Positions 53,714 through 63,203 of a DNA stretch of 64,000 nucleotides are shown piece after piece; within the stretch, counting starts at the first letter, position 1; the number at the start of each line of letters is the position of its first letter. The position numbers and the translations under genes were made by a program. The notes beneath the pieces are model-generated. The model was not told the DNA's origin. It saw nothing but the letters and a program-made list of their open reading frames with translations, and did not search any database. Origin of the DNA: Spirochaetales bacterium (GTDB lineage Bacteria > Spirochaetota > Spirochaetia > DSM-27196 > Salinispiraceae); NCBI GenBank assembly GCA_009991955.1, contig JAACWS010000016.1:1-64000 (forward strand). The letters run 5' to 3'.

Positions 53714-56125
53714 CTACTTCAAAACTACTAACGTTTTGCCTGTTCCTCCTTCTTCGGGCCGGGCAAAGCTAAACTCTTTAACTGAAGAACAACCTCGCAA
53801 ATACTGGTGAATACCCTCCTGAAGAACTCCAGTCCCTTTCCCATGAATAATTCCAAAAAAGCCAAGCCCATGAACTTGGGCAGAGTCAATTTGCTCTTGA
53901 ACCGATTGAAGAGCCTGTTCCAGACGAAACCCTCGTAAATCCAGAGAAAATTGTGGGGTTTCGGTGACACCGGTATGAGAAAATTCTTCGGACGGAGTGT
54001 AAGAGTATTCAATTTTAGGTTTTTTTAAGCCCTTATTACTTTCTACCGGGAGCAGTCGTTCGGCTTCGAGGGTCATTTTGATCACTCCCGCAGATAGGAG
54101 CCACTTCCCGTCCTTTTGCTGTTTGATTAAGACTCCCGTTTGGGCCGATCCATCGACCCTCACCTCCATCCCACTCGATAAGGTCGGTAGATTCTTTTTC
54201 TTCAGATCGGTCCGCCGTTTTCTGGTCTCCATTGCCCTTTCTTTTACCTGGTGAGAGACTTGAAAAATTTGATTCCGAATTTCCTTCGATCCAGACTGAA
54301 AATGGGCAAAATCCCCGTGATTCTTCAATTCCTGAAGGGTCTTTTCGACAGTACGCCGGACGGTTGCCAGGTAGTCTTCTGCTTCATCAAGACCCTTTTC
54401 CAAGAGTTCAACCTTTTGAACTTCGAGGTCCTGAGATAGTTTTTCCAACTGCTGTCGCTCATTTGTTAAGAGTTCTTTTTCTCGAGTTAAATTTCCTAGT
54501 TCAATGGCCAATTCCCGTTCTTTCGCTACTAATGAATTGAGTAAGGTATCCATCGACCCACTTGAAGAGTCTAAGAACTGTTCCGCCTTCGAGAGCGTTT
54601 TTAAGGGAAACCCTACTCGACGGGCGGTTTCTAGAGCCCTGCTTTCCCCGGGTATACCATACCGCACACGAAAGGAAGGACTTTTGGTCTGAATGTCAAA
54701 TTCCATCGATGCGTTTTCTAAGAGAATATGGGAATAGGCAAAAGCTTTGAGCGATCCATGATGGGTCGTCACCATGCCATAGACTTCCGCATCGACGAGG
54801 GCATCCAAGATCGCTAGGGCAAGAGCACCTCCCTCTTGAGGATCGGTTCCAGTGCCGAGTTCGTCCAGCAGTACCAATGCTCCGGGTTCCATCGAGTCGA
54901 GTATTTGGCTCAGATTCTTCAGGTGAGCACTAAAGGTAGATAGGTTTTCTTCGATCGATTGTTCGTCACCGATATCCGCGTACACGTCCGTGTACCAAGG
55001 AAGTCTTACTCCCTCTTCGCAGGGAAGTGGAATTCCATACTGGGACAACAGTGCGAAAAGCCCAAGGGTTTTAAGGGCAACGGTTTTCCCCCCGGTGTTT
55101 GGTCCACTAATAACGAGGATCCGACAGGGTGGTTCGATAGAAAGCTCTAAGGGTACAACTTTGTTTCCCAGCAAGGGGTGACGAGCTCCCGGGAGTTGAC
55201 AATCTCCTTGGGTAAAAACCGGTACCTTCGCTCGCCGTTCAAGAATCCAGCGAGCCCGGATATAGACTTCGTCGAATTCGTTCCAGAATCGAAAAAGGTT
55301 GTGAAGAAACTCGAGGGATTCCCGAACCCTTTCGGTCAAAATTCGAAATATTCGATGGATTTCCCGGGTGTATTCGGCTCGAGCCTGGAAGAGATTATTG
55401 TTTTGGGTAACCAATTCGCCGGGTTCAAGGTAAAGCGTTGTGCCAGAATCACTAGAACCCTGAATTATTCCGTTTAGACGACCTTTAAAATCGGACTTGA
55501 GAGGGAGCAACACCCTGCCCTCGCGAAACACAGGATTATCACTGGTATAGAGGGAACCGTCCTCCACTATGGAACTCCGCGCAACCGCCATTATTTCTTG
55601 GTTTATTCCCTGAATCTGCTTTTGTATTCTCACTAACTCGGGAATGCTCTCTTCCTTTAATGACCCGTTGTCGTTCAGGTACCGCCCAAGATCGTTAACC
55701 AAGGTTTTTGCGGGAGAAAGACCGGAAAAAAGTCGCCCCAACGAGGCCGATGCTTGGGTAGAGCAGGAAAAATCATTTTCGAGTTTTTCTACACTCTCTA
55801 AGGGCGCAAGATCACTTGCCCCTCGTAAGGGATACATGAGCGCACCAAGACCTTCTCCGTCGAGAACCGTTCCCATTACCCTGACTCGTTTCAAGGTGTC
55901 CCGAAAATCCTCGATCATCGGTAAGTTCGGAAACTCCGGGTGAAAAAGAAGCCCACTGAGGTACAACGCATCGGCCATTATTCTGGATGCTTTTTCTGCA
56001 TCTCCATAGTTTTTCTCTTCGAGATTGTTTTCGAGCTCTGGGCCAACCCAGGTCGTAAGGCAATTTTGTGTCAGAAGGGAGATAATCTTTGGAAGCTCCA
56101 ATACATCCAAGGTATGTCGGTTCAC
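53714..56125 (-). CDS. mutS2: MutS2 family endonuclease/ATPase with Smr domain
   Basis: MutS2 limits homologous recombination and, in some bacteria, rescues collided ribosomes. The ATPase part has SGPNTGGKTVALKTLG and DELGTGTDPQEGGAL. The C-terminal Smr nuclease domain shows LDLRGFRLEQAL and IIHGKGTGVLQEGIHQYL. A coiled coil lies between (ELAIELGNLTREKELLTNE). The 803-residue length is normal. Its start overlaps the stop of the murI-rsgA fusion by four bases (ATGA), so the two are coupled; both partner families touch ribosome function. Confidence 0.95.
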   Translation of the reverse strand: MNRHTLDVLELPKIISLLTQNCLTTWVGPELENNLEEKNYGDAEKASRIMADALYLSGLLFHPEFPNLPMIEDFRDTLKRVRVMGTVLDGEGLGALMYPLRGASDLAPLESVEKLENDFSCSTQASASLGRLFSGLSPAKTLVNDLGRYLNDNGSLKEESIPELVRIQKQIQGINQEIMAVARSSIVEDGSLYTSDNPVFREGRVLLPLKSDFKGRLNGIIQGSSDSGTTLYLEPGELVTQNNNLFQARAEYTREIHRIFRILTERVRESLEFLHNLFRFWNEFDEVYIRARWILERRAKVPVFTQGDCQLPGARHPLLGNKVVPLELSIEPPCRILVISGPNTGGKTVALKTLGLFALLSQYGIPLPCEEGVRLPWYTDVYADIGDEQSIEENLSTFSAHLKNLSQILDSMEPGALVLLDELGTGTDPQEGGALALAILDALVDAEVYGMVTTHHGSLKAFAYSHILLENASMEFDIQTKSPSFRVRYGIPGESRALETARRVGFPLKTLSKAEQFLDSSSGSMDTLLNSLVAKERELAIELGNLTREKELLTNERQQLEKLSQDLEVQKVELLEKGLDEAEDYLATVRRTVEKTLQELKNHGDFAHFQSGSKEIRNQIFQVSHQVKERAMETRKRRTDLKKKNLPTLSSGMEVRVDGSAQTGVLIKQQKDGKWLLSAGVIKMTLEAERLLPVESNKGLKKPKIEYSYTPSEEFSHTGVTETPQFSLDLRGFRLEQALQSVQEQIDSAQVHGLGFFGIIHGKGTGVLQEGIHQYLRGCSSVKEFSFARPEEGGTGKTLVVLK

Positions 56126-57876
56126 CGGTTGTACCTTCCCTTGCGAGCGAAACGAATTTCTTGAAGGATTCTTAAATAGCTTTCATAACGGTCTTCGTGA
56201 ATTTTCCCTTCTTCGAAAGCCTTCTCAACCTGACAGCCCGGTTCGTGTTCGTGGGTACAACTTGTCATGGCGCAGTTCCACCGGTGTTCCTCAAATTCTG
56301 GAAAATAGAAACCTAACTGCTCGGGTTCGAGAAACGACAGGTCGAGTTCTCGGACTCCCGGAGTATCGATGTATCGAGTGGAGTCGATTTTTGTAAAGTA
56401 CATTCTCGACAAAGTAGTAGTATGCCGTCCTCGTTGGTATTTTTCACTTATATCTCCAATTTTTGTGACTACCTCGGGAGAAAGAAACTTGAGGAGGCTC
56501 GATTTTCCCACTCCTGATTGACCAATGAAGGCGGTAGTGCGATTCTTGAGTTGAGAAATCAGAGCTTCGGTTCCCTCTTTGGTATGAAGAGAAAACATAA
56601 AGACTGGATACCCGAGCTGTTTGTAATGGAGAATCCGTTCTTTTTCCTCAATACCCATCTCGAGTTCGATTTTATTAATACCTATAACAAAAGGTACGTC
56701 ATCGTAGACGCACGCAATAATTGCCCGATCTAAGAATCGCGGTCGAAAAGGTGGAATGCCTACACAGCCGAGAATAAGAACCTGATCGACGTTGGCCGCG
56801 AGAGTTTGCAAACTCGAACGTTTGTTATTCCAGCGATGAAACGCATTTCTTCGGGGGGACCTTTGGATTATCTGACCGAAAGGATCCAAAGCAACCCAGT
56901 CTCCTGGAGAAAGTGGATTATGGGGTTCATCATCGAGCTTTAGTATCTTCCCCTTTAGTCGACTTTCCCGAACAACGCCGTCAGCTCCGAGAATCATGAA
57001 AATATTGTTCGCCCCCCATATGACTTGTCCCTCAAAAGCCAACTTTTCTTGAGTCCCCTTCCATACCTCTGGGGTTAGAAGTCCTTCATCTACATATTTC
57101 TTATAAACTAAAGAAAGAGGGCCGGAACCGGTAAGCACCAGCGTCGAGCTTTTCCCAAAGGGTTCCGTAGGATATTCAGGAGTTGGTAAATTTTCTAACA
57201 AGGACTCTACCCTTTTCGCGACCCCTTCAAGTGAATCGACCAATTGTACCGAGGGCCCAAAAATTGCCTGTAGCTCGGTTTGGACATGAAGAAAATGGGT
57301 ACACCCAAGCACAGCTTGATCTACCTGGGCCTCCAAAAAAAGCTTTCGGGCTTCTTCGGAAACGTCTTCAATAATTCTTTTGCCTTCGGGGCATAAAAAC
57401 TGTCCTTCCTCGACGACCTTCACCAGTTTATCAAGTGCCATAGGAAATAATCTACAATCGGGGCCAAATTTTTCTTTTAGTTCTAATATATAGGGATCTT
57501 CAAGGGTTCGAGTCGTGGCCAGAATACCTATTGAACGGGTCTTCGACCCGAGGGCAGCGGGCTTTACCGCAGGTACAGTTCCAACCATAGGTAATGAAGG
57601 AAATTTTTTCCGAAGATGTTCGAGCCCAACGACACTCGCGGTATTGCAGGCAAGAACAAGAATACTGGGAGAATAATATTCAAGCAGTTTCTCTACAAGA
57701 TTTTCGAGAATAATTATCAGGTCTTGCTCATTTTTTGTCCCATAGGGAAAATTTGCCGTGTCGGCAACATACACTCGAGGGACGTCGGGATTTCGTCTTG
57801 CGAAGGTAAAAAGATACGGTAATCCCCCTACTCCAGAATCTAAAAAGACTACTGGGGACATTCGAACCTTATTCAT
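56122..57876 (-). CDS. Fusion of glutamate racemase (MurI) and ribosome GTPase RsgA
   Basis: One 584-residue frame carries two enzymes. Residues 1-250 match glutamate racemase, which makes D-glutamate for peptidoglycan: FLDSGVGGLP near the start, catalytic cysteines in ACNTAS (Cys77) and LGCTHF (Cys192). From about residue 280 the sequence matches RsgA, the circularly permuted GTPase that checks 30S maturation: an OB fold (VIWGANNIFMILGADG), G4-like NKIE (401-404), G1 GQSGVGKSS (452-460), G3 DTPG (504-507), and a zinc module with Cys535, Cys540, His542 and Cys548. All key residues of both halves are present, and no stop or frameshift separates them. It overlaps the next gene (mutS2) and the previous zinc-ribbon gene. 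Confidence 0.93.
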   Translation of the reverse strand: MNKVRMSPVVFLDSGVGGLPYLFTFARRNPDVPRVYVADTANFPYGTKNEQDLIIILENLVEKLLEYYSPSILVLACNTASVVGLEHLRKKFPSLPMVGTVPAVKPAALGSKTRSIGILATTRTLEDPYILELKEKFGPDCRLFPMALDKLVKVVEEGQFLCPEGKRIIEDVSEEARKLFLEAQVDQAVLGCTHFLHVQTELQAIFGPSVQLVDSLEGVAKRVESLLENLPTPEYPTEPFGKSSTLVLTGSGPLSLVYKKYVDEGLLTPEVWKGTQEKLAFEGQVIWGANNIFMILGADGVVRESRLKGKILKLDDEPHNPLSPGDWVALDPFGQIIQRSPRRNAFHRWNNKRSSLQTLAANVDQVLILGCVGIPPFRPRFLDRAIIACVYDDVPFVIGINKIELEMGIEEKERILHYKQLGYPVFMFSLHTKEGTEALISQLKNRTTAFIGQSGVGKSSLLKFLSPEVVTKIGDISEKYQRGRHTTTLSRMYFTKIDSTRYIDTPGVRELDLSFLEPEQLGFYFPEFEEHRWNCAMTSCTHEHEPGCQVEKAFEEGKIHEDRYESYLRILQEIRFARKGRYNR

Positions 57877-58189
57877 CGCTGCCCAAGGAGCCGAAGAGAG
57901 TATTTAATGCTTTGCGAGCCTTTTCTTCTTTTTCCCCACTTCGATTCAGCGAATCGGTAGTTCGAAAATCGAAGTACTCACAGAAGTTACGCCTTTCCTT
58001 GTCGTAGACTGGATCTGGAATTGTTTCGCGACACTCCCACTTACTTCCCGGGCTGTAGAATCGGCAATTCATGCAACACCGTACATCAGTTCGACATTGA
58101 GGACATTCGGTATCCCGAGGCAGATTAGAACCCTTATAACGCTCTAAGAGAAAGTCTAAAGATGTCTTACACTTGAAACAGGAAATCAT
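57869..58189 (-). CDS. Small zinc-ribbon protein
   Basis: A 106-residue protein with cysteine pairs arranged as a zinc ribbon: CFKCKTS near the start, then CPQCRTDVRCCMNCRFY, WECRE and FCEYFDF. The tail is charged and probably flexible. Function unknown; similar small proteins often bind nucleic acid or assist assembly. Its stop overlaps the murI-rsgA start by eight bases, so it leads the zinc ribbon-murI-rsgA-mutS2 series. Confidence 0.75.
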   Translation of the reverse strand: MISCFKCKTSLDFLLERYKGSNLPRDTECPQCRTDVRCCMNCRFYSPGSKWECRETIPDPVYDKERRNFCEYFDFRTTDSLNRSGEKEEKARKALNTLFGSLGSDE

Positions 58190-58287
58190 AGCCTAATGGT
58201 ACCCGAATATGTCCCAATTCACAAGAACAGGGAATACCACGCCGAACATTCCCTTGCACAAATTCCGATAGGATATACACTTGTAGT

Positions 58288-58875
58288 ATGTTTTCGAGAC
58301 ACCTCTGTACACATTCGGGATGCAACGCCTTTTCTCTTGGCTCGGATAGCTACTGTGCCGTCCACCACCCCGACCTATCGAGGGTATACCAAGAATTGGA
58401 AAATGAGGTTGCTACTTCGGGTGTCATTACGAACAAAAATCTTACGGGACTTGGTTTTAAAAACAAGAGTTTACGGGCCCGAAGGTGGATCGGTTGTGAT
58501 TTTTCCAACGGAAACTTCGAAGGATGTACTTTCGACGAAAGTTCCTTACTTTTGTGTACTTTTGAGGGTGCGACCTTCGTGTCGTGCACATTCGATGTAT
58601 GTGAGACCATGGAAATCTCTTTTTCAGGGGCGAACTTTAAAGACTGTACTTTTAGGGATTCAAAAATCATATTGACCAACTTCAACGGAGCCATTTTACA
58701 AGATTGTCAGTTTATCGGTACCGACCTTATGTATAGCCGATTTATCTACGCTTACCTAAGTAGGACACTCTTTGAAGACTGTAATCTAAAGGCGGTACAT
58801 TTTATTGAGTCAAATTTGGGCAATGCGAGCTTTCGTTTTTCGAATAAAGAAGAGGCTATTTATGATGCGGTATAG
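58288..58875 (+). CDS. Pentapeptide-repeat protein
   Basis: Residues about 60-185 repeat A(D/N)LxX-type five-residue units, with central F or L and small residues between (FSNGNFEGCTFDESSL, TNFNGAILQDCQFIGTDLM), folding as a quadrilateral beta-helix. An N-terminal stretch has two histidine/cysteine-rich parts (HLCTHSGC and YCAVHHP) that may bind zinc. Relatives include topoisomerase-protecting Qnr proteins, but there is no sign it does that here. It is divergent from the zinc-ribbon gene and followed by the MBL-fold gene. Confidence 0.8.
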   Translation: MFSRHLCTHSGCNAFSLGSDSYCAVHHPDLSRVYQELENEVATSGVITNKNLTGLGFKNKSLRARRWIGCDFSNGNFEGCTFDESSLLLCTFEGATFVSCTFDVCETMEISFSGANFKDCTFRDSKIILTNFNGAILQDCQFIGTDLMYSRFIYAYLSRTLFEDCNLKAVHFIESNLGNASFRFSNKEEAIYDAV

Positions 58876-58886
58876 TAGGTACTTAA

Positions 58887-59510
58887 ATGGAAATTCATAG
58901 CTATTTTAGTACAAATTATTTACAAAACACCTATATCATTAATAAAAAAGATAGGCAAGAAACCATTATCCTTGACCCTTTTGAGATTGAAGCCCCATTA
59001 TTTGAGCTCCTCGAAAATCTAGAACTCGAAGTGACGTCTGTACTACTGACCCATGTAGACAAACAAAAGTGGTCTTCGGTTCAGAGTCTGAAAAGAATCT
59101 ACGGAACCATCGAGGTGTACGGTGGTATTGATGACGACAGAAAACACGATCTGGTCAGTGTAAAAGAACTCGATTTTTTTGAAACTTGTGGTATATCGGT
59201 TCAACCGATTTTTATTCCAGGGCATCATAGCGACTCTCTCATGTTTCGAATGGACCAATTTCTTTTTTCCGGCAGTCTCATCGGTGCGGGCCTCATCGAT
59301 AAGGCCGATGAGAGTTTTGGACGAGCATTACTCATTCAGTGTCTACAAGAAACCTTTGAAGAATTGCCAAAACAGACTATACTTTTTCCCAGTAGCGGTC
59401 CTCCTTCGAGTGTCGGGGCGGAACTAAAGACCAATTACTCTTTCCGGCATCAAGAACGACTCACGGCTCGTATTTCGGCAAAGCTCTTCTCAGAGGAAAT
59501 CTCTCGATGA
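58887..59510 (+). CDS. Metallo-beta-lactamase-fold protein lacking metal ligands
   Basis: The strand order resembles glyoxalase II-like MBL hydrolases (NTYIINKKDRQETIILDP, then VLLTHVDKQKW, FIPGHHSDSLMFR, LFSGSLIGAG and FPSSGPPSS). The binding motif HxHxDH is reduced to HVDKQK (one His left at 56), the bridging aspartate of FSGD is a serine (Ser130), and the histidine of PGHGP is lost (SSGPPS); only His113 of GHHSDS remains. So the metal centre should be gone and the protein is probably catalytically dead or has a new role. It has 207 residues and starts 11 bases after the pentapeptide gene. Confidence 0.7.
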   Translation: MEIHSYFSTNYLQNTYIINKKDRQETIILDPFEIEAPLFELLENLELEVTSVLLTHVDKQKWSSVQSLKRIYGTIEVYGGIDDDRKHDLVSVKELDFFETCGISVQPIFIPGHHSDSLMFRMDQFLFSGSLIGAGLIDKADESFGRALLIQCLQETFEELPKQTILFPSSGPPSSVGAELKTNYSFRHQERLTARISAKLFSEEISR

Positions 59511-59617
59511 ACGAAGGGGAATTCAAAGTAACCCTATTCGAAACACCTTGGGATTTTACCTTAGTACGATGCAATGAACTTGTTTGATAGAATGAAGGAT
59601 TTTTCAAAGTCCCACAC

Positions 59618-60583
59618 TTACCCGTGTCCACTCTCTTTGGATTCGATTTTTCTGGCAAACTCCTCGGGAAAATCCGATGGTAAGGGTGCAATGAATGTTC
59701 TGGGATAGTCCTCACCAGGTAACGTAATCGAAAGTGACCGAGCGTGGAGTAAAAGAGGGCCCGAATCTCTTCCGTACAGAGCATCTCCCGAGATAGGATA
59801 CCCCAGAGACGCAAGATGAACCCGGATTTGATGGGTACGGCCGGTTACGAGCTTAATTTCGAAAAGCCCCAAGGTCGCTCCATCGTTATGCCCCAAAAGT
59901 CTTATGATACTAACGGCCTCTTTTCCCCTACCCGATGACTGGGGAAGAACCGTAAACTTTTGTCGATTCTTTGGATCTCTTCCGAGGACATTTCGGATTT
60001 CCCTTGGCAATGAATAGTATTGGAGTGTTTGCCTTCCTCGTGGGGTGACTTTCCCAAGAGCGTAGTACATTTTTTGGGTCTGGCGAGCTTTGAATTGATT
60101 CGCTAAAAAGCTGTGGGCTTGTATGTTCTTTGCTAAGATAAGAACTCCCGTCGTGTCTTTGTCTAAGCGATGAACAATCCCGGGCCTAATGTCGCCCTCA
60201 TCAAACCCTTCAAATTTTTGTACGTAGAACAATACTCCATTCACTAAGGTGGCCGATCGGTTACCCGGACCAGGATGGACAACCATGCCCCGGGCCTTGT
60301 TGAGGACAAGAGCATCGGAGTTTTCAAAAAGTATTTCCAAGGGTAGTTCTTCAGCTTGGAGTTCCAGGGAAGGTAAATTCTCGAGAAAAAAATCTATAAT
60401 GTCTCCGGGCACTACCATTGTAGCGGCTTTGCTTTTCTTGTTATTGATTTTGAGGTCTGAACTCCGAGATCGAAACTGACTACGGGTTAATCCCTCGATC
60501 CGGAGGGAAATATATTGATCAACCCTCATTGGAAAGGGAAGCATTTCGTCTGAATCTACCCGAAAAGTCAGCTTCTTACTCAT
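59618..60583 (-). CDS. rluD: RluD-like 23S rRNA pseudouridine synthase
   Basis: It isomerises uridines in the large ribosomal RNA. The N-terminal S4-like RNA-binding domain (VDQYISLRIEGLTRSQFRS) precedes the catalytic region IVHRLDKDTTGVLILAKN with the essential aspartate, and later strands GRTHQIRVHLASLGYPISGD are typical. At 321 residues it has the usual length. The exact target position cannot be told from sequence. Its start overlaps the small membrane protein gene by eight bases. Confidence 0.9.
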   Translation of the reverse strand: MSKKLTFRVDSDEMLPFPMRVDQYISLRIEGLTRSQFRSRSSDLKINNKKSKAATMVVPGDIIDFFLENLPSLELQAEELPLEILFENSDALVLNKARGMVVHPGPGNRSATLVNGVLFYVQKFEGFDEGDIRPGIVHRLDKDTTGVLILAKNIQAHSFLANQFKARQTQKMYYALGKVTPRGRQTLQYYSLPREIRNVLGRDPKNRQKFTVLPQSSGRGKEAVSIIRLLGHNDGATLGLFEIKLVTGRTHQIRVHLASLGYPISGDALYGRDSGPLLLHARSLSITLPGEDYPRTFIAPLPSDFPEEFARKIESKESGHG

Positions 60584-60944
60584 CCTTTTTCGAATCCAAG
60601 ATGAGATCGATTATTCCAATAGTTACCGAGAGCCCAATAGCCGAGACGAGTATTCCGATATTTTCCGCTTGGGTGTTTGGTGGTTTGGTTGGAGGTGAAA
60701 AAAATAAGGGCGAATAGTCCTGAGCGTTGGGATCTCCTTGAATTGTCAACACCCCGTAACGTCCAATATCATAAAGTACTGATGTCAAAAGAAATGCAAA
60801 AGGAAAAGCACCTACCGAAACTATTTCTGCTCGACGGATTCCTCGCAAAACCGGTGAAAACTCCTCGGGTTCGTAAGGAGCCGGTTCTTGGGGGAAAACG
60901 ATCAGGGGTACAAAAACCAAAAGCAAGAAAATAGCTTTCTTCAT
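60576..60944 (-). CDS. Small exported membrane protein
   Basis: A 122-residue protein with an N-terminal signal-like segment (AIFLLLVFVPLIVFPQ) and two further hydrophobic stretches (VSVGAFPFAFLLTSVLYDIG and IGILVSAIGLSVTIGIIDLI). I do not recognise the family. It overlaps yggS by four bases (ATGA) and rluD by eight, so it is translated with both. Confidence 0.7.
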   Translation of the reverse strand: MKKAIFLLLVFVPLIVFPQEPAPYEPEEFSPVLRGIRRAEIVSVGAFPFAFLLTSVLYDIGRYGVLTIQGDPNAQDYSPLFFSPPTKPPNTQAENIGILVSAIGLSVTIGIIDLILDSKKDE

Positions 60945-61621
60945 GCACGATTTCCAAAAATGAGAGACCCAATACGGATCATCGTCGCACCTTCATCGAG
61001 GGCAATTCGATAGTCATTACTCATTCCTATACTCAACACGTCCCAGGTCGAAGGTGAGTGAACACCCAAATTCTCAAAGAGGCGAGAAAGTCGAGAGAAA
61101 CTTTGTCTGATGGCCTTATTGTCATTGGTATGCGGACCAATAGTCATAAGTCCCCGGGGAGCTAGATTTTTGCATCCTTTAATTTCTTCCAAAACCTGGT
61201 TTACCTCGTCGTCGGTAATCACTCCCGATTTTTGACTCTCACCGGACGTATTTACCTCGATCAACAGATTCAATACCTTCGAGGTTCCCGCAAGTGATTT
61301 TTGAAGGGCCCGTACTACCTTAACCGAGTCAACCGAGTCAACCCAACTACACATTTCTGAGGCGATAGTAACCTTGTTCGTTTGAAGATGCCCAATAAAG
61401 TGTAGGTTTAGGGACTGATAACGGGGTGCTTGAAACTTCGTCTTCAGCTCTTGGGCTCGGTTTTCCCCGAAAGAATGGACACCTCTATCTACGAGGACTT
61501 GCACCGCCTCCCAGGGAAATGTCTTACTCACACAAAGGATTTCGACGTTCGAATGTCCCAGACTATCGAGTTCATCTCGCAGAGAAAAGTAATTTTCTTT
61601 GACATATCCAAAGCTTTCCAT
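60941..61621 (-). CDS. yggS: PLP-binding YggS/PROSC-family protein
   Basis: YggS-type proteins bind pyridoxal phosphate and keep vitamin B6 homeostasis. The lysine region LCVSKTFPWEAVQVL, FGENRAQELKTKF, HFIGHLQTNKV, and the C-terminal LSIGMSNDYRIALDEGATMIRIG are diagnostic. Length 226 is normal. It is transcribed away from pdxST, the PLP synthase genes, which lie immediately on the other side, so synthesis and handling of PLP are neighbours. Confidence 0.93.
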   Translation of the reverse strand: MESFGYVKENYFSLRDELDSLGHSNVEILCVSKTFPWEAVQVLVDRGVHSFGENRAQELKTKFQAPRYQSLNLHFIGHLQTNKVTIASEMCSWVDSVDSVKVVRALQKSLAGTSKVLNLLIEVNTSGESQKSGVITDDEVNQVLEEIKGCKNLAPRGLMTIGPHTNDNKAIRQSFSRLSRLFENLGVHSPSTWDVLSIGMSNDYRIALDEGATMIRIGSLIFGNRA

Positions 61622-61651
61622 TTATTTACCGCCCTACTAAAACCTTGCACG

Positions 61652-61680
61652 TTGACCCGACGAATTGTTATCTTTAGTCT
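61652..61680 (+). promoter_or_regulatory. Possible promoter of pdxS
   Basis: TTGACC (61652-61657) and TAGTCT (61675-61680) with a 17-base spacer, in the 97-base gap between yggS and pdxS. The -10 box is weak. Confidence 0.35.
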
Positions 61681-61718
61681 ATCAGGATTCATTTCCAAAA
61701 TACAGAGGCGGACAAATA

Positions 61719-62624
61719 ATGAGTAATACTCAATGGTCGGATCGCCAGGTATCTACCTGGAAGACTAAGGTTGGTCTAGCGGAACAACTTAAGGGTGGGG
61801 TCATAATGGACGTTGTTAACGTCGAACAGGCCAAGATTGCCGAAGACGCAGGTGCCCAGGCCGTAATGGCCCTCGAACGGGTCCCAGCGGACATTCGGGC
61901 CGATGGTGGTGTTGCCCGGATGAGTGACCCTGAAATGATCGAAGCAATCAAAAAGGCCGTTACCATACCGGTCATGGCCAAGTGTAGAATCGGCCATTTT
62001 GCGGAGGCCCAAATTCTTGAGGCCCTCGGTGTAGACTTTATCGATGAGAGTGAGGTGCTTACCCCCGCAGACGACGAGTTCCACGTATGGAAACACGATT
62101 TTCGCTCCCCCTTCGTCTGCGGTGCGAGAAATCTTGGCGAAGCCCTACGACGAATTGGTGAAGGAGCAGCTATGATTCGTACAAAGGGCGAAGCTGGAAC
62201 CGGCGATGTTGTCGAGGCGGTACGTCATATGCGAACGATCGTTGGCGACATTCGCCGAGTCCAGAGCCTAGGACGTGAACAACTCATGACCGAGGCAAAA
62301 AACCTGGGTGCTCCCTTCGAACTTCTTCTCGAAGTAGCAACTACCGGTCGCTTACCGGTTCCAAATTTCTCTGCTGGCGGCATTGCCACCCCAGCTGATG
62401 CGTCCCTCTTGATGCAACTCGGCGCAGAGGCGGTATTTGTAGGATCGGGTATTTTTAAGTCTGGTGATCCAGCGAAGAGGGCTCGGGCCATCGTTGACGC
62501 GGTAGCTCACTACAAAGACGCAAAAAAATTGGTAGAAGTAAGTAGGAACCTTGGCGAACCGATGGTTGGTATCAATGTTTCCTCGATGGATCCAACCCAA
62601 AAGATTGCTGGCCGCGGTTGGTGA
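61719..62624 (+). CDS. pdxS: Pyridoxal 5'-phosphate synthase subunit PdxS
   Basis: It builds pyridoxal phosphate from ribose 5-phosphate (or ribulose 5-phosphate), glyceraldehyde 3-phosphate and ammonia from Pdx[41 protein letters not shown] (broken at the end), the lysine in [10 protein letters not shown] and [13 protein letters not shown] are diagnostic. ATG 61719 is preferred over the longer frame to 61665; a GAGG motif lies upstream. It has 301 residues. It is followed by pdxT after nine bases. Confidence 0.97.
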   Translation: MSNTQWSDRQVSTWKTKVGLAEQLKGGVIMDVVNVEQAKIAEDAGAQAVMALERVPADIRADGGVARMSDPEMIEAIKKAVTIPVMAKCRIGHFAEAQILEALGVDFIDESEVLTPADDEFHVWKHDFRSPFVCGARNLGEALRRIGEGAAMIRTKGEAGTGDVVEAVRHMRTIVGDIRRVQSLGREQLMTEAKNLGAPFELLLEVATTGRLPVPNFSAGGIATPADASLLMQLGAEAVFVGSGIFKSGDPAKRARAIVDAVAHYKDAKKLVEVSRNLGEPMVGINVSSMDPTQKIAGRGW

Positions 62625-62633
62625 CAGTGTAGT

Positions 62634-63203
62634 ATGAAGAATATTGGTGTACTTTCTCTACAAGGGGGATTTGAAAAACACCTCGGTATGGTCGCTCGAT
62701 GTGGGGCTCGGGGAGTTGAAATTCGTTACTCCCGCGAGCTTCACGAGGTCGACGGACTTATCTTACCCGGAGGGGAAAGCACAACCATTGGCAAACTATT
62801 GGATCGTAATGGGTTTATTCCAGAGATCCAAAAATTGCTGAGCAAGAACTTTCCAGTCTTTGGTACTTGTGCGGGTACTATTCTCTTAGCCGACACCATT
62901 GAAGGTTCGACTCAAGTAAAAATTGGTGGACTACCGATCACCATCGAAAGAAATGCCTATGGATCTCAGGTTGATAGTTTCGAATCTTTGTTAGAGATAG
63001 AACTGAGTAATCCCATTACTTTCCCCGGAGTCTTTATACGAGCCCCTCGGATCACTTTTCTGGGCAAAGGGGTCGAAACACTTTCGGTTCTCGATGACGA
63101 TCCAGTCTTCATTAGATATAATTCCATAATTGCCGCAACTTTTCATCCAGAATTGACGACTAATCTGGCAATTCATGACTATTTCATCCGAAATATTGTC
63201 TAA
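62634..63203 (+). CDS. pdxT: Glutamine amidotransferase subunit PdxT
   Basis: It releases ammonia from glutamine for PdxS. The class I amidotransferase cysteine is in FGTCAGTILLAD, the histidine and glutamate in ATFHPELTT. Length 189 is normal. It is the last gene of the pdxST pair and ends 271 bases before ilvB. Confidence 0.96.
   Translation: MKNIGVLSLQGGFEKHLGMVARCGARGVEIRYSRELHEVDGLILPGGESTTIGKLLDRNGFIPEIQKLLSKNFPVFGTCAGTILLADTIEGSTQVKIGGLPITIERNAYGSQVDSFESLLEIELSNPITFPGVFIRAPRITFLGKGVETLSVLDDDPVFIRYNSIIAATFHPELTTNLAIHDYFIRNIV

Noticed and set aside
59461-59814. 117-residue frame on the minus strand over the rluD end
   Set aside because: It overlaps rluD, which has clear catalytic motifs, in another frame; no ribosome site or motif of its own.
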